The notes: generated by a model not told the origin, from the letters alone. A DNA stretch of 5,245 nucleotides from Bacteroidaceae bacterium (GCA_900768625.1 CAAGDO010000023.1:1-5245); one strand, 5' to 3'; shown: positions 1-5,245, counted from the first letter of the stretch. A program made the numbers and translations.

Positions 1-89
1 GTTTCCGTATCTGTCAGAAGTTCTTCTTCAGACTGTATGTCTTGCTCAAAAGCATTTTCCACCTGTTCATAGAACAGCAGGTAGTTCTG
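1..89 (-). pseudogene. In-frame continuation of the membrane regulator beyond a TAA stop (partial)
   Basis: Directly after the TAA at 90-92, the same minus-strand frame reads QNYLLFYEQVENAFEQ and then an acidic stretch (DIQSEEELLTDTE) without a stop to base 1. An aromatic helix end followed by a pattern like NYLLFYEQVE and an acidic linker is what I would expect between the last membrane helix and the DNA-binding domain of this regulator type. The piece has no start codon of its own here. The simplest reading is that one substitution turned a sense codon, for example TAT or TAC, into TAA and split the gene. A sequencing or assembly error would look the same. Twenty-nine open codons can occur by chance, so the case rests on how well the residues fit. 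The DNA-binding domain, if present, lies outside the window. Confidence 0.55.
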
Positions 90-758
90 TTAGCTGTAGA
101 AAAGATAGCTGTAGAATGGGATTGACGACAAAATCCAGATAAAAACATATTTGTCTGGCAGAAATGTCAGCAATCCGCATCCGACACCGAAGATAAGTGC
201 CCAATAAGTGAATATGGAAAGCCATTCGATGTATGCGCCTATATCATCTGCATGCGTGTCATCAAAAATCCTGACGGCGCTGCGGTATGCAACAATGACT
301 CTTCGAGCAAGCATAAGCCCGTAAATCACCAGCCATGCAGCCAGAACCAGCAATGCAATCCTCTGCACGGTGCCACCCGGCAGCAGCAATAAGACGACTC
401 CGGAAAGGATTGAGAAGATAGCCCATAGACTGATGTGTGTCCATGACCTTTTGCGCGTTATGTAGAAACGGTCGAGCAGTGTTATCATTGCTGAGCTGAA
501 CAGATAGTAGCACAAAAAGTAGGTGGACAGATTCATCAATATGGCAGAATTGGCATTTTTGAACCTTATTCCAAAAAAGAAATGTACCGAATAATTGGTG
601 GCAAGCAACAGCAGTGCGACACCCATTATCCGTCGGGAGCGAAGATAATTCTTGAAAATTATCTTTTCAGGAGTCTTTGCAAACAAAAAATAAAAGCCGA
701 AGAATAACATTAACGGCAGTGCGGTACAAAGTGAAAAACTGTATATGGATGGTTCCAT
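90..758 (-). CDS. Seven-helix membrane protein, probable sensor half of a truncated AraC-type regulator
   Basis: This 222-residue protein is almost entirely membrane-embedded. Hydrophobic segments lie at about residues 7-27, 44-64, 72-95, 107-127, 131-151, 177-200 and 203-222, separated by short basic or acidic loops such as TRKRSW (101-106) and DDTHADD (166-172). I chose the ATG at 756-758 (MEPSIYSF). The frame is open further upstream to 929, but that would run through the terminator-like hairpin and into the sulfatase gene, and its 57 extra residues look non-coding. Seven helices would place the C-terminus in the cytoplasm. Many Bacteroidota regulators have this layout, with a membrane domain of unknown ligand followed by a cytoplasmic AraC-type helix-turn-helix. 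Here the reading frame ends at TAA (90-92), at the end of helix 7, although the same frame continues to the window edge (see 1-89). The gene looks more AT-rich than its neighbours. The membrane call is firm; the regulator assignment is inferred from architecture. Confidence 0.72.
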   Translation of the reverse strand: MEPSIYSFSLCTALPLMLFFGFYFLFAKTPEKIIFKNYLRSRRIMGVALLLLATNYSVHFFFGIRFKNANSAILMNLSTYFLCYYLFSSAMITLLDRFYITRKRSWTHISLWAIFSILSGVVLLLLPGGTVQRIALLVLAAWLVIYGLMLARRVIVAYRSAVRIFDDTHADDIGAYIEWLSIFTYWALIFGVGCGLLTFLPDKYVFIWILSSIPFYSYLFYS

Positions 759-816
759 TGTTATTTGATTTTGATATAAATTTTGATGATTTCCCGAATG
801 ATAAGCCAGTTGGGAT

Positions 817-856
817 AAAAAACAGAAACGTGGATAAACAGCAGTTTGTCCACGTT
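817..856 (-). terminator. Intrinsic terminator of the sulfatase gene
   Basis: The arms 827-839 and 844-856 form a 13-position stem with a four-base loop (840-843). Read on the minus strand there is one C/A mismatch, and the stem is followed, after a few bases, by six T (822-817). It starts 9 bases after the sulfatase TAA, the usual place for a Rho-independent terminator. Read on the plus strand the stem is fully paired (one G-U) and is followed by a T-run at 861-866, so it may work in both directions. It separates the sulfatase transcript from the membrane regulator, which starts about 60 bases further on. Confidence 0.8.
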
Positions 857-864
857 CTTGTTTT

Positions 865-2412
865 TTATTTGCTACGCACTTCGCCCAACATGCGCTGGAG
901 GCGCTGGAGGACTTTGGGGTGGTTGGCACTTACGTCCGTGTTTTCGTATTCGGAATTGCGGAGGTCGAAGAGTTGCGGGGTGGGGCGGTTACCCGTTTCG
1001 ATTTTGGGACCCCAGGAAATCATGGGACCACCGTCGCAGGGCGGGATATACTTCCATTCCTGTGTGCGGAGCGTGAGGTTGCGGTTGGAAGCCATGCTCA
1101 CAGCGTAGGGACGGGGCGTCTTGTCGAGGCCGAGCCAGGTGGAGAGGTGGTCCTGGCTGTCGGGAGCCGCACCTTCAGGCACCTTTGCGCCCACGAGGGC
1201 CGACAACGTGGCGGGCACGTCGATGAGCGAACCGAGGGCGTTCGATGTTTCGCCTTCACGGATGGCGCGGGGCCAATAGACAATGAAGGGCACAGCGCTA
1301 CCTGCTTCATAGGAACTGTACTTGCCGCCGCGGAAAGGACCGCCCGGCTTGTGGTCACCCGCAAGTTCTTCGGCACGGTCAGCATAGCCGTCGTCGAGGA
1401 CGGGGCCGTTGTCTGAAGTGATGATGATCATCGTGTTGTCAGCGAGGCCCATACGTCGCAGGGCATCGGTGATCTGTCGCACGGTCCAGTCGAACTGCAG
1501 AATGGCTTCACCGCGAAGGCCCATGGGGCTGAGGCCACGGAAACGTTCGTGTGGCTGGCGCGGCACGTGGACGTCGTTCGTGCAGAGATACATGAAGAAG
1601 GGGTTGCGGCGGTTGGCGTCGATGAAGCGGATGGCGTGGCTCACGATGCTGTCGGCAATGTCCTCGTCGCGCCAGAGGGCGTGGCCGCCACCTTTCATAT
1701 AGCCGATGCGCGAGATGCCGTTGACGATGCTCATGTCGTGGCCGTGGCTGGGCTTCTGTTTCGTGAGCAGTTCGGGATTGGCGCGGCCCGTGGGCTCACC
1801 CGGGAAATTCTGCTTGTAGCTCACGGAGATGGGAGCCGAGGCGTCGTAGTTGGCCACGCGGCCCTGCTCCACATAGACGCAGGGTACGCGGTCGGCCGTG
1901 GCAGCCTGAATGTAGTGGTAGTCGAAACCGATGTCGCGGGGTGTCATGTCAAGTTCGCCGTTCCAGTCCTGTCCGGCGGTTCGGTCGCCCAGACCGAGGT
2001 GCCATTTTCCGATGGCTGCCGTGGCATATCCGGCCTGATGCATGAGGTTGGCCACGGTGCACTGTTCCGGACGGATAATCATGCCTGCATTGCCCGCTGC
2101 CACGTCAGTGCCACGGCGGCGGAAGGGATATTCGCCCGTCAGAATGCCGAATCGGGAGGGAGTGGAGGTGGAGGCGCAGGCATGCATGTTGGTGAAGCGT
2201 ACGCCATGGGCGGCCAGACTGTCGACAGCCGGGGTGCTCACGCGTTGTGCACCGTAGCACGAGAGGTCGCCGTAGCCCAGGTCGTCGGCCACGAGCAGAA
2301 TGATGTTGGGGCGCTGCTGCGTGGCAGCCTTGAGCTGTGCCTGATTGCGCAACGGCTGTGCCGCAGCGGTTCCAGAAGTCAAGGCAAGAAGGGTAAGAAG
2401 GATGCGTTGCAT
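865..2412 (-). CDS. Secreted serine-type sulfatase (family S1)
   Basis: This complete 515-residue sulfatase probably removes sulfate esters from glycans in the periplasm or at the cell surface. Residues 1-18 form a signal peptide (MQRILLTLLALTSGTAAA) with cleavage near AAA-Q. The sulfatase core follows: a metal-binding DD pair (43-44) in VADDLGYGD, the nucleophile motif STPSR with TG after it (83-93), GKWHLG (135-140), NDVHVPR (279-285), TSDNG (332-336), and a RGGKYSSYEAG segment (361-371) with a late lysine. Ser83 replaces the commoner cysteine, so activity should need conversion to formylglycine by a radical-SAM maturase (anSME), not encoded here. I chose the ATG at 2410-2412 because it begins the signal peptide. 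The in-frame ATG at 2470-2472 would add 20 residues in front and lies upstream of the likely promoter boxes. Closest in style to Bacteroidota arylsulfatase A-like proteins; the sulfated sugar cannot be told from sequence, and no SusC/D or glycosidase gene lies nearby. Confidence 0.95.
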   Translation of the reverse strand: MQRILLTLLALTSGTAAAQPLRNQAQLKAATQQRPNIILLVADDLGYGDLSCYGAQRVSTPAVDSLAAHGVRFTNMHACASTSTPSRFGILTGEYPFRRRGTDVAAGNAGMIIRPEQCTVANLMHQAGYATAAIGKWHLGLGDRTAGQDWNGELDMTPRDIGFDYHYIQAATADRVPCVYVEQGRVANYDASAPISVSYKQNFPGEPTGRANPELLTKQKPSHGHDMSIVNGISRIGYMKGGGHALWRDEDIADSIVSHAIRFIDANRRNPFFMYLCTNDVHVPRQPHERFRGLSPMGLRGEAILQFDWTVRQITDALRRMGLADNTMIIITSDNGPVLDDGYADRAEELAGDHKPGGPFRGGKYSSYEAGSAVPFIVYWPRAIREGETSNALGSLIDVPATLSALVGAKVPEGAAPDSQDHLSTWLGLDKTPRPYAVSMASNRNLTLRTQEWKYIPPCDGGPMISWGPKIETGNRPTPQLFDLRNSEYENTDVSANHPKVLQRLQRMLGEVRSK

Positions 2413-2436
2413 GATGTATAAGGTTGTTTTCAATGC

Positions 2437-2452
2437 CAAATTTACAAAATTA
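2437..2452 (-). promoter_or_regulatory. Probable -7 boxes of the sulfatase promoter
   Basis: On the minus strand two adjacent matches to the Bacteroidota -7 consensus TAnnTTTG occur: TAATTTTG (2452-2445) and TAAATTTG (2444-2437). Either would give a short 5' leader of roughly 20-30 bases before the sulfatase ATG at 2412. No good TTG -33 element is seen at the expected 19-21 base distance, so the call rests on the -7 boxes and their position. The sulfatase start has no Shine-Dalgarno sequence. Confidence 0.5.
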
Positions 2453-2462
2453 ATGTCATGCG

Positions 2463-2494
2463 TTGGCGACACATGCGGAAAAATCGTAACTTTG
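2463..2494 (+). promoter_or_regulatory. Probable pyrE promoter (-33 TTG, -7 TAACTTTG)
   Basis: TTG at 2463-2465 and TAACTTTG at 2487-2494 match the Bacteroidota sigma-ABfr consensus (TTG, about 19-21 bases, TAnnTTTG); the spacing here is 21. Transcription would start near 2500 and give pyrE a leader of roughly 175 bases. It is the only good match on the plus strand of this spacer. It lies back to back with the sulfatase boxes, only about 10 bases apart, so the two promoters could influence each other. Confidence 0.6.
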
Positions 2495-2674
2495 TCGTGT
2501 CAAACGCCCTTTTCCGCCGATGAAGGCCGCTTTTCGGCCTGATTCTGAGGCCTCTTGTGAGGATGGGGAGGGGCGGCACAAACCACGAACAATAATCCAA
2601 TGGGAACGCAACCGGGGAGGGTCATCACTGACCTTTGTCCGCCGTTGCGGCTCTGCACAAAAAACATCAACCCC
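2495..2674 (+). promoter_or_regulatory. Long structured leader of pyrE
   Basis: About 175 bases lie between the likely start of transcription and the pyrE ATG. The stretch holds a perfect 6-bp hairpin (AGGCCG 2524-2529 with CGGCCT 2535-2540, loop of five). A third related segment, AGGCCT (2548-2553), could pair with the first arm instead. A small CCGC/GCGG stem lies at 2639-2650, and there are several G-rich runs. A 52-codon ORF begins at 2520 and its TGA (2676-2678) overlaps the pyrE ATG. Pyrimidine genes in several bacteria are controlled in their leaders, so regulation here is plausible, but no known riboswitch or PyrR site is recognised and no T-run follows the hairpins. Confidence 0.35.
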
Positions 2675-2678
2675 ATGA
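2520..2678 (+). CDS. Possible 52-codon leader ORF overlapping the pyrE start
   Basis: An ATG 20 or so bases after the likely transcription start opens a frame that reads MKAAFRPDSEASCEDG, continues for 52 codons, and ends in a TGA that overlaps the pyrE start as ATGA. This arrangement is typical of translational coupling. The peptide is hydrophilic and rich in Arg, Ser and Gly, has no recognisable domain, and no ribosome-binding signal is seen before it. An open frame of this length has a chance probability of several percent. It could therefore be a leader peptide that links ribosome movement to pyrE expression, or a chance ORF in an untranslated leader. I favour chance slightly. Confidence 0.2.
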   Translation: MKAAFRPDSEASCEDGEGRHKPRTIIQWERNRGGSSLTFVRRCGSAQKTSTP

Positions 2679-3307
2679 GTACATTAGAAAAGATTTTTGC
2701 TGAGAAACTTCTCAACGTCAAAGCCATCAAACTTCAGCCCGAAGCTCCCTTCACTTGGGCCAGCGGATGGAAGTCTCCCTTCTACTGCGACAACCGAAAG
2801 ACACTCGCATTCCCCGCTCTTCGCAGCTTCGTGAAGCTCGAACTGAGCCGTATCATCGCTGAGAAGTATCCCGAAGCTGAGGCTGTGGCTGGTGTGGCCA
2901 CCGGTGCCATTGCACAGGGTGCCTTGGTGGCCGACGCGCTTGGACTTCCTTTTGCTTATGTGCGTTCGAAACCCAAAGACCACGGTATGACCAACCTCAT
3001 CGAGGGTGACCTTCAGAAGGGTATGAAGGTGGTCGTTGTCGAAGACCTCATCTCCACTGGCGGTTCTTCGCTCAAGGCTGTTGAGGCGCTTCGTGCACAC
3101 GGTTGCGAGGTGATCGGTATGGTGGCCAGCTACACTTATGGTTTCCCCGTGGCCGAAGAGGCTTTCAAGGCTGCCAACGTGGAACTCACCACGCTCACCA
3201 ACTACGAGGCTGTTGTCGAAACGGCTCTTGCCACGGGCTATATCAACGAGAAGCACGTGGGTATGCTCCACGAATGGCGTGCTAATCCCAGCGAATGGGG
3301 CAAGTGA
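2675..3307 (+). CDS. pyrE: Orotate phosphoribosyltransferase
   Basis: This complete 210-residue cytoplasmic enzyme joins orotate to PRPP, giving orotidine 5'-monophosphate and pyrophosphate, the fifth step of de novo UMP synthesis. The N-terminal segment TWASGWKSPFYCDNR (27-41) is the orotate and PRPP-contacting region of the family. RSKPKDHGMTNLIEG (97-111) is the flexible catalytic loop with the conserved lysines and His103. VVVVEDLISTGGSS (119-132) is the PRPP-binding motif with its acidic pair. Length is typical of bacterial PyrE. I chose the ATG at 2675 (MSTLEKIF). An in-frame ATG at 2600 would add 25 residues not seen in the family and would fall inside the leader. There is no Shine-Dalgarno sequence; the bases before the start are A-rich. 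The gene has its own promoter-like boxes at 2463-2494 and a long leader, and is followed after 6 bases by an inverted-repeat element. No other pyrimidine gene is in the window. Confidence 0.97.
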   Translation: MSTLEKIFAEKLLNVKAIKLQPEAPFTWASGWKSPFYCDNRKTLAFPALRSFVKLELSRIIAEKYPEAEAVAGVATGAIAQGALVADALGLPFAYVRSKPKDHGMTNLIEGDLQKGMKVVVVEDLISTGGSSLKAVEALRAHGCEVIGMVASYTYGFPVAEEAFKAANVELTTLTNYEAVVETALATGYINEKHVGMLHEWRANPSEWGK

Positions 3308-3313
3308 AAAATA

Positions 3314-3387
3314 GAAATCGTCTAAACTTTTCTGACGAAGATTTATGGGGAGTTTGAGCTCTTCTAAATAAAAGTTCAGACGACTTC
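3314..3387. repeat. 74-bp MITE-like inverted-repeat element behind pyrE
   Basis: The ends are 18-base inverted repeats: GAAATCGTCTAAACTTTT (3314-3331) against the reverse complement of 3370-3387, GAAGTCGTCTGAACTTTT, with 16 of 18 positions identical. The outer flanks are both ATA (3311-3313 and 3388-3390), compatible with a 3-base target duplication, though so short a match may be chance. The right end occurs again as an exact 20-base copy in opposite orientation at 5127-5146, so this is a repeat family and not just a gene-end hairpin. As RNA the whole element folds into one long stem, extended inside by GAAGA (3337-3341) and TCTTC (3360-3364). No T-run follows on the plus strand, so it is a poor intrinsic terminator. 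It has no coding capacity. Confidence 0.6.
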
Positions 3388-3571
3388 ATAGCCTGACTGC
3401 CGTCCTCGCGACGGCACATGACGAGGGGGCAAGCATTCGCATCGCGTAACCTCCCAAGAATGAAAATGGGGCGAAAGGCCTGACGGGAAATCTCCTGTGA
3501 GTCTTTCGCCCCCTGTTCTTTTCGCCCCCATATATATTAGTGTATTGACAACCGATTGAAAAGCAAAAACC
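3388..3571. other. Gene-free spacer before the alkaline phosphatase, with hairpins
   Basis: This stretch holds a 7-bp hairpin (3398-3404 with 3410-3416, loop CTCGC), the larger GC-rich hairpin at 3468-3512 described separately, and an AT-rich segment (3530-3545). No clear TAnnTTTG box is seen, so the phosphatase promoter is not placed. Short ORFs here on the minus strand are not convincing. Confidence 0.5.
3468..3522 (+). terminator. GC-rich hairpin with weak T-run, possible terminator of the pyrE transcript
   Basis: GGGGCGAAAG (3468-3477) pairs perfectly with CTTTCGCCCC (3503-3512). Inside, ACGGG (3483-3487) pairs with CCTGT (3494-3498), giving a tall hairpin. It is followed by TGTTCTTTT (3514-3522), a modest T-run. 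A second, slightly altered copy of the right arm, CTTTTCGCCCCC, lies at 3518-3529 and could pair with the same left arm, so two exclusive folds are possible. It may end transcripts coming from pyrE, or act in the leader of the phosphatase gene 43 bases further on. Confidence 0.45.
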
Positions 3572-4987
3572 ATGTTTCGCAAATCCATTCTTTTCTTCTT
3601 GGCCTGCTTCTGCATGCTGGCTGCCATGGCCGAAGGCCGCGCCAAGTATGTGTTCTATTTCATTGGCGACGGTATGGGTGTCAACCAGGTGAACGGCACG
3701 CAGACCTATCTTGCAGCCCTTGAGGGACGTATCGGTGTGAAGCCCATCTGTTTCACGCAATTTCCCTATGCCGCTTTGGTCACCACCTATTCCGCCACGA
3801 ACGGCGTGACCGACTCGGCAGCGGCCGGAACGGCGCTTGCCACGGGGCAGAAAACCAAAAACGGAGCGCTCGGCATGTTGGCCGACCTTTCCACTCACGT
3901 CACGAGCATTGCTGAATGGGCCCGTCAGGCCGGAGCTGCTGTGGGTGTGAGCACCAGCGTGAGCGTGGATCATGCCACTCCTGCTGCCTTCTATGCCCAT
4001 CAGAGTGGTCGCGGTTCCTACTATGCCATTGGCAAGGACCTCGTGAAGGCAGGTTTCGACTTCTACGCTGGCAGTGATTTCCTCGAACCGACGAGCAGGA
4101 AAGACTCAACGGCGGGCTCCATCTACGAACAGTGTGCCAAGGCTGGCTATACCATTGCCCGTGGCTACAAGGATTTCGTGCGTAAGGACCGTACGGCTGA
4201 CCGCATGATTCTGCTTCAGACGGAGGAAGCCAACAAGCGCAGTCCAAAAGCATTGCCCTACGCCATTGACCGCACGAAGGCCGACATGACGCTGGCTGAG
4301 GTGACGCGTGCGGGCATTGCCCATCTGACGAAAGCGAAGAAGGATGGCTTCTTCCTCATGGTGGAGGGCGGCAAGATCGACTGGGCCTGCCATTCCAACG
4401 ATGCGGCCACGGCGTTCCACGAATTGATCGACATGGACAAGGCCGTGCAGGTGGCCTATGAATTCTATGCCCAGCATCCCGATGAAACGCTCATCGTGGT
4501 GACAGCCGACCATGAAACGGGTGGTATCGTCTTGGGCCGTGGCCCGTACGAACTCCACACGGACGTGTTCCGTTTCCAGCAGATGAGCACAGAGGCATAC
4601 AATGACCATCTCAAGGAATTGCAGGCCAAGAAGGGCGACCGTCTGACATGGGAAGTGGTGAAGCGTGACCTCGAAAAGAATTGGGGCTTCGGCGCAGGCG
4701 TGAATCTGAGCGAAAAGCAGATGGACCGTCTGAAGAAGGCTTTCGACGACATGAAGAGCGGTCATTCGAAGGACAGGAAATCGCTCTATTCCAGCATTGG
4801 CCGTCTGGCAGAAACGGCGCGTATGGTGATGGCTGAATGTGCTCTCGTGGGTTGGCAGAGTGGTGGTCACTCGAATGGATACGTGCCAGCCTTTGCCATT
4901 GGCGTGGGTGCCGAACAGTTCCAAGGCCAGATTGACAACACCGAGATTCCCGTGAAAATGGCCAAGGCCGCTGGCTGGAAAAATTGA
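3572..4987 (+). CDS. phoA: Secreted alkaline phosphatase (PhoA family)
   Basis: This complete 471-residue alkaline phosphatase hydrolyses phosphate monoesters in the periplasm. A signal peptide covers residues 1-20, with cleavage after AMA likely. All catalytic positions are visible, matched to E. coli PhoA by motif: Asp33 in IGDGMG (zinc/magnesium), Asp81-Ser82-Ala83 with nucleophile Ser82, His134 and Thr136 in DHATPAAF (E. coli has Asp153 and Thr155), Arg147 (Arg166), Glu265 (Glu322), Asp270 and His274 (Asp327, His331), Asp313-His314 in TADHETGG, and His433 in GGHSNG (His412). His at the 153 position and Trp271 at the 328 position are common outside the enterics. About 110 residues (330-425) form an insert of charged helices before the last motif. 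There is no Shine-Dalgarno; AAAAGCAAAAACC precedes the ATG. No PhoB box was identified, so phosphate control is unproven. An early cysteine (Cys12) is not a convincing lipobox. Confidence 0.95.
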   Translation: MFRKSILFFLACFCMLAAMAEGRAKYVFYFIGDGMGVNQVNGTQTYLAALEGRIGVKPICFTQFPYAALVTTYSATNGVTDSAAAGTALATGQKTKNGALGMLADLSTHVTSIAEWARQAGAAVGVSTSVSVDHATPAAFYAHQSGRGSYYAIGKDLVKAGFDFYAGSDFLEPTSRKDSTAGSIYEQCAKAGYTIARGYKDFVRKDRTADRMILLQTEEANKRSPKALPYAIDRTKADMTLAEVTRAGIAHLTKAKKDGFFLMVEGGKIDWACHSNDAATAFHELIDMDKAVQVAYEFYAQHPDETLIVVTADHETGGIVLGRGPYELHTDVFRFQQMSTEAYNDHLKELQAKKGDRLTWEVVKRDLEKNWGFGAGVNLSEKQMDRLKKAFDDMKSGHSKDRKSLYSSIGRLAETARMVMAECALVGWQSGGHSNGYVPAFAIGVGAEQFQGQIDNTEIPVKMAKAAGWKN

Positions 4988-4998
4988 AATGTATGTAT

Positions 4999-5086
4999 GA
5001 TTGCCGTGGATTTTCTGTTATTCGGGTCTACGCCGCTTTTGGGGCGAAGCAGAAGGATGACGGAAGATCCACGGCAATCTTCCTTT
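4999..5086 (+). terminator. Long palindromic hairpin after the phosphatase gene
   Basis: Bases 4999-5017 pair with 5061-5079 over 19 positions (two G-U pairs, no mismatch), enclosing a 43-base loop that has its own CGCC/GGCG stem (5031-5034 with 5043-5046). A T-rich tail, TTCCTTT (5080-5086), follows. It begins 11 bases after the phosphatase stop, so it probably ends or protects that transcript. The stem is unusually long for a simple terminator, and it may instead be a palindromic extragenic repeat. Confidence 0.55.
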
Positions 5087-5126
5087 GCTCACATGAGCGA
5101 AGAGTACCATCATGATAAGAAACACC

Positions 5127-5245
5127 GAAGTCGTCTGAACTTTTATGAAATTCAAGATTTGCCTTTATTTTTGAGGCGTTTTTGGGCCTTGAAGAGGGAG
5201 TGTAGCGAGCTACACGACCGATGAAAGGGCAAAAAACGGCCAAAA
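5127..5245 (+). repeat. Structured intergenic repeat, left end with shared 20-base terminus (runs off the window)
   Basis: Bases 5127-5146 are an exact inverted copy of 3368-3387. After a few differing bases, short similarity to the first element may continue (CTTTT.TGA, AAGATTT, TTTGAG in the same order). Further on, GTGTAG (5200-5205) and CTACAC (5210-5215) form a hairpin with loop CGAG. Around it, AGGCGTTTTTGGGCCTT (5174-5190) pairs imperfectly with 5226-5242, so most of 5174-5242 folds into one long stem. The 75-codon ORF over this region (4997-5224) has no recognisable domain and spans two palindromes, so I do not call it a gene. The element is probably a larger member of the family at 3314-3387 whose other end lies beyond base 5245. 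Confidence 0.5.

Noticed and set aside
90..92. Recoding of TAA as a sense codon
   Set aside because: The other genes here end normally in TAA or TGA, and TAA reassignment is not known in Bacteroidota. Mutation or sequence error is more likely.
919..1416. 165-codon plus-strand ORF
   Set aside because: Also antisense to the sulfatase C-terminal half, with low-complexity composition and no motif.
1549..2421. 290-codon ORF on the plus strand
   Set aside because: It lies antisense to the sulfatase, whose motifs and signal peptide are clear. The translation is rich in Val, Ala, Gly and His as expected of a mirror frame in GC-rich coding DNA, and has no recognisable domain.
2413..2472. Upstream ATG extending the sulfatase by 20 residues
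   Set aside because: It would bury the signal peptide inside the protein and lies upstream of the likely -7 boxes.
2600..2674. Upstream ATG extending PyrE by 25 residues
   Set aside because: The extension is unlike the PyrE N-terminus, which normally begins close to the MSTLEKIF-type segment.
3572..3634. Phosphatase as a lipoprotein through Cys12 or Cys14
   Set aside because: The residues before the cysteines (FFLAC, CFC) fit a lipobox poorly, while AMA-E at 18-21 is a good signal peptidase I site.
4106..4924. 272-codon minus-strand ORF
   Set aside because: Antisense to the alkaline phosphatase. It is rich in His and Arg, typical of a shadow frame.
2675..4987. pyrE and the phosphatase as one operon
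   Set aside because: They are 264 bases apart, with an inverted-repeat element and a terminator-like hairpin between them, and no shared pathway.
4997..5224. 75-codon ORF after the phosphatase
   Set aside because: It spans the 4999-5079 palindrome and the repeat starting at 5127, and has no domain. It looks like a spurious ORF in repeat DNA.

Overview
The window looks like a chromosomal segment of an anaerobic gut or oral Bacteroidales, most likely Prevotella or a close relative. Supporting signs are upstream boxes of the Bacteroidota type TAnnTTTG, the absence of Shine-Dalgarno sequences with A-rich stretches before the starts instead, a secreted serine-type sulfatase, and a seven-helix membrane protein of the kind that in this phylum usually carries a C-terminal AraC-type DNA-binding domain. 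The genus is inferred; no rRNA or other marker gene is present.

Layout. Bases 1-758 (minus strand) hold a membrane sensor/regulator gene that stops at a TAA at 90-92, although the same frame stays open to the window edge and reads like the rest of the protein. A strong hairpin with a T-run at 817-856 separates it from a complete secreted sulfatase (865-2412, minus). The sulfatase and pyrE (2675-3307, plus) diverge from a 262-base spacer holding back-to-back promoter-like boxes and a long structured pyrE leader. After pyrE come a 74-base inverted-repeat element (3314-3387) and a GC-rich hairpin region. Then comes a complete secreted alkaline phosphatase (3572-4987, plus), followed by a 19-bp palindromic stem and the start of a structured repeat that shares a 20-base end with the element behind pyrE.

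Function. PyrE makes OMP in the cytoplasm for UMP synthesis. The sulfatase and the phosphatase belong to the alkaline phosphatase superfamily, have signal peptides, and probably release sulfate and phosphate outside the inner membrane. The genes do not look like one pathway or operon: each has its own spacer, and no SusC/SusD pair, glycosidase or sulfatase-maturating enzyme lies within the window.

I see no convincing new multi-gene system. The most interesting signals are the in-frame stop that splits the membrane regulator, the MITE-like repeat family in the intergenic regions, and the pyrE leader with a small ORF that overlaps the pyrE start as ATGA. There are no tRNA or rRNA genes, CRISPR arrays or insertion sequence transposases.
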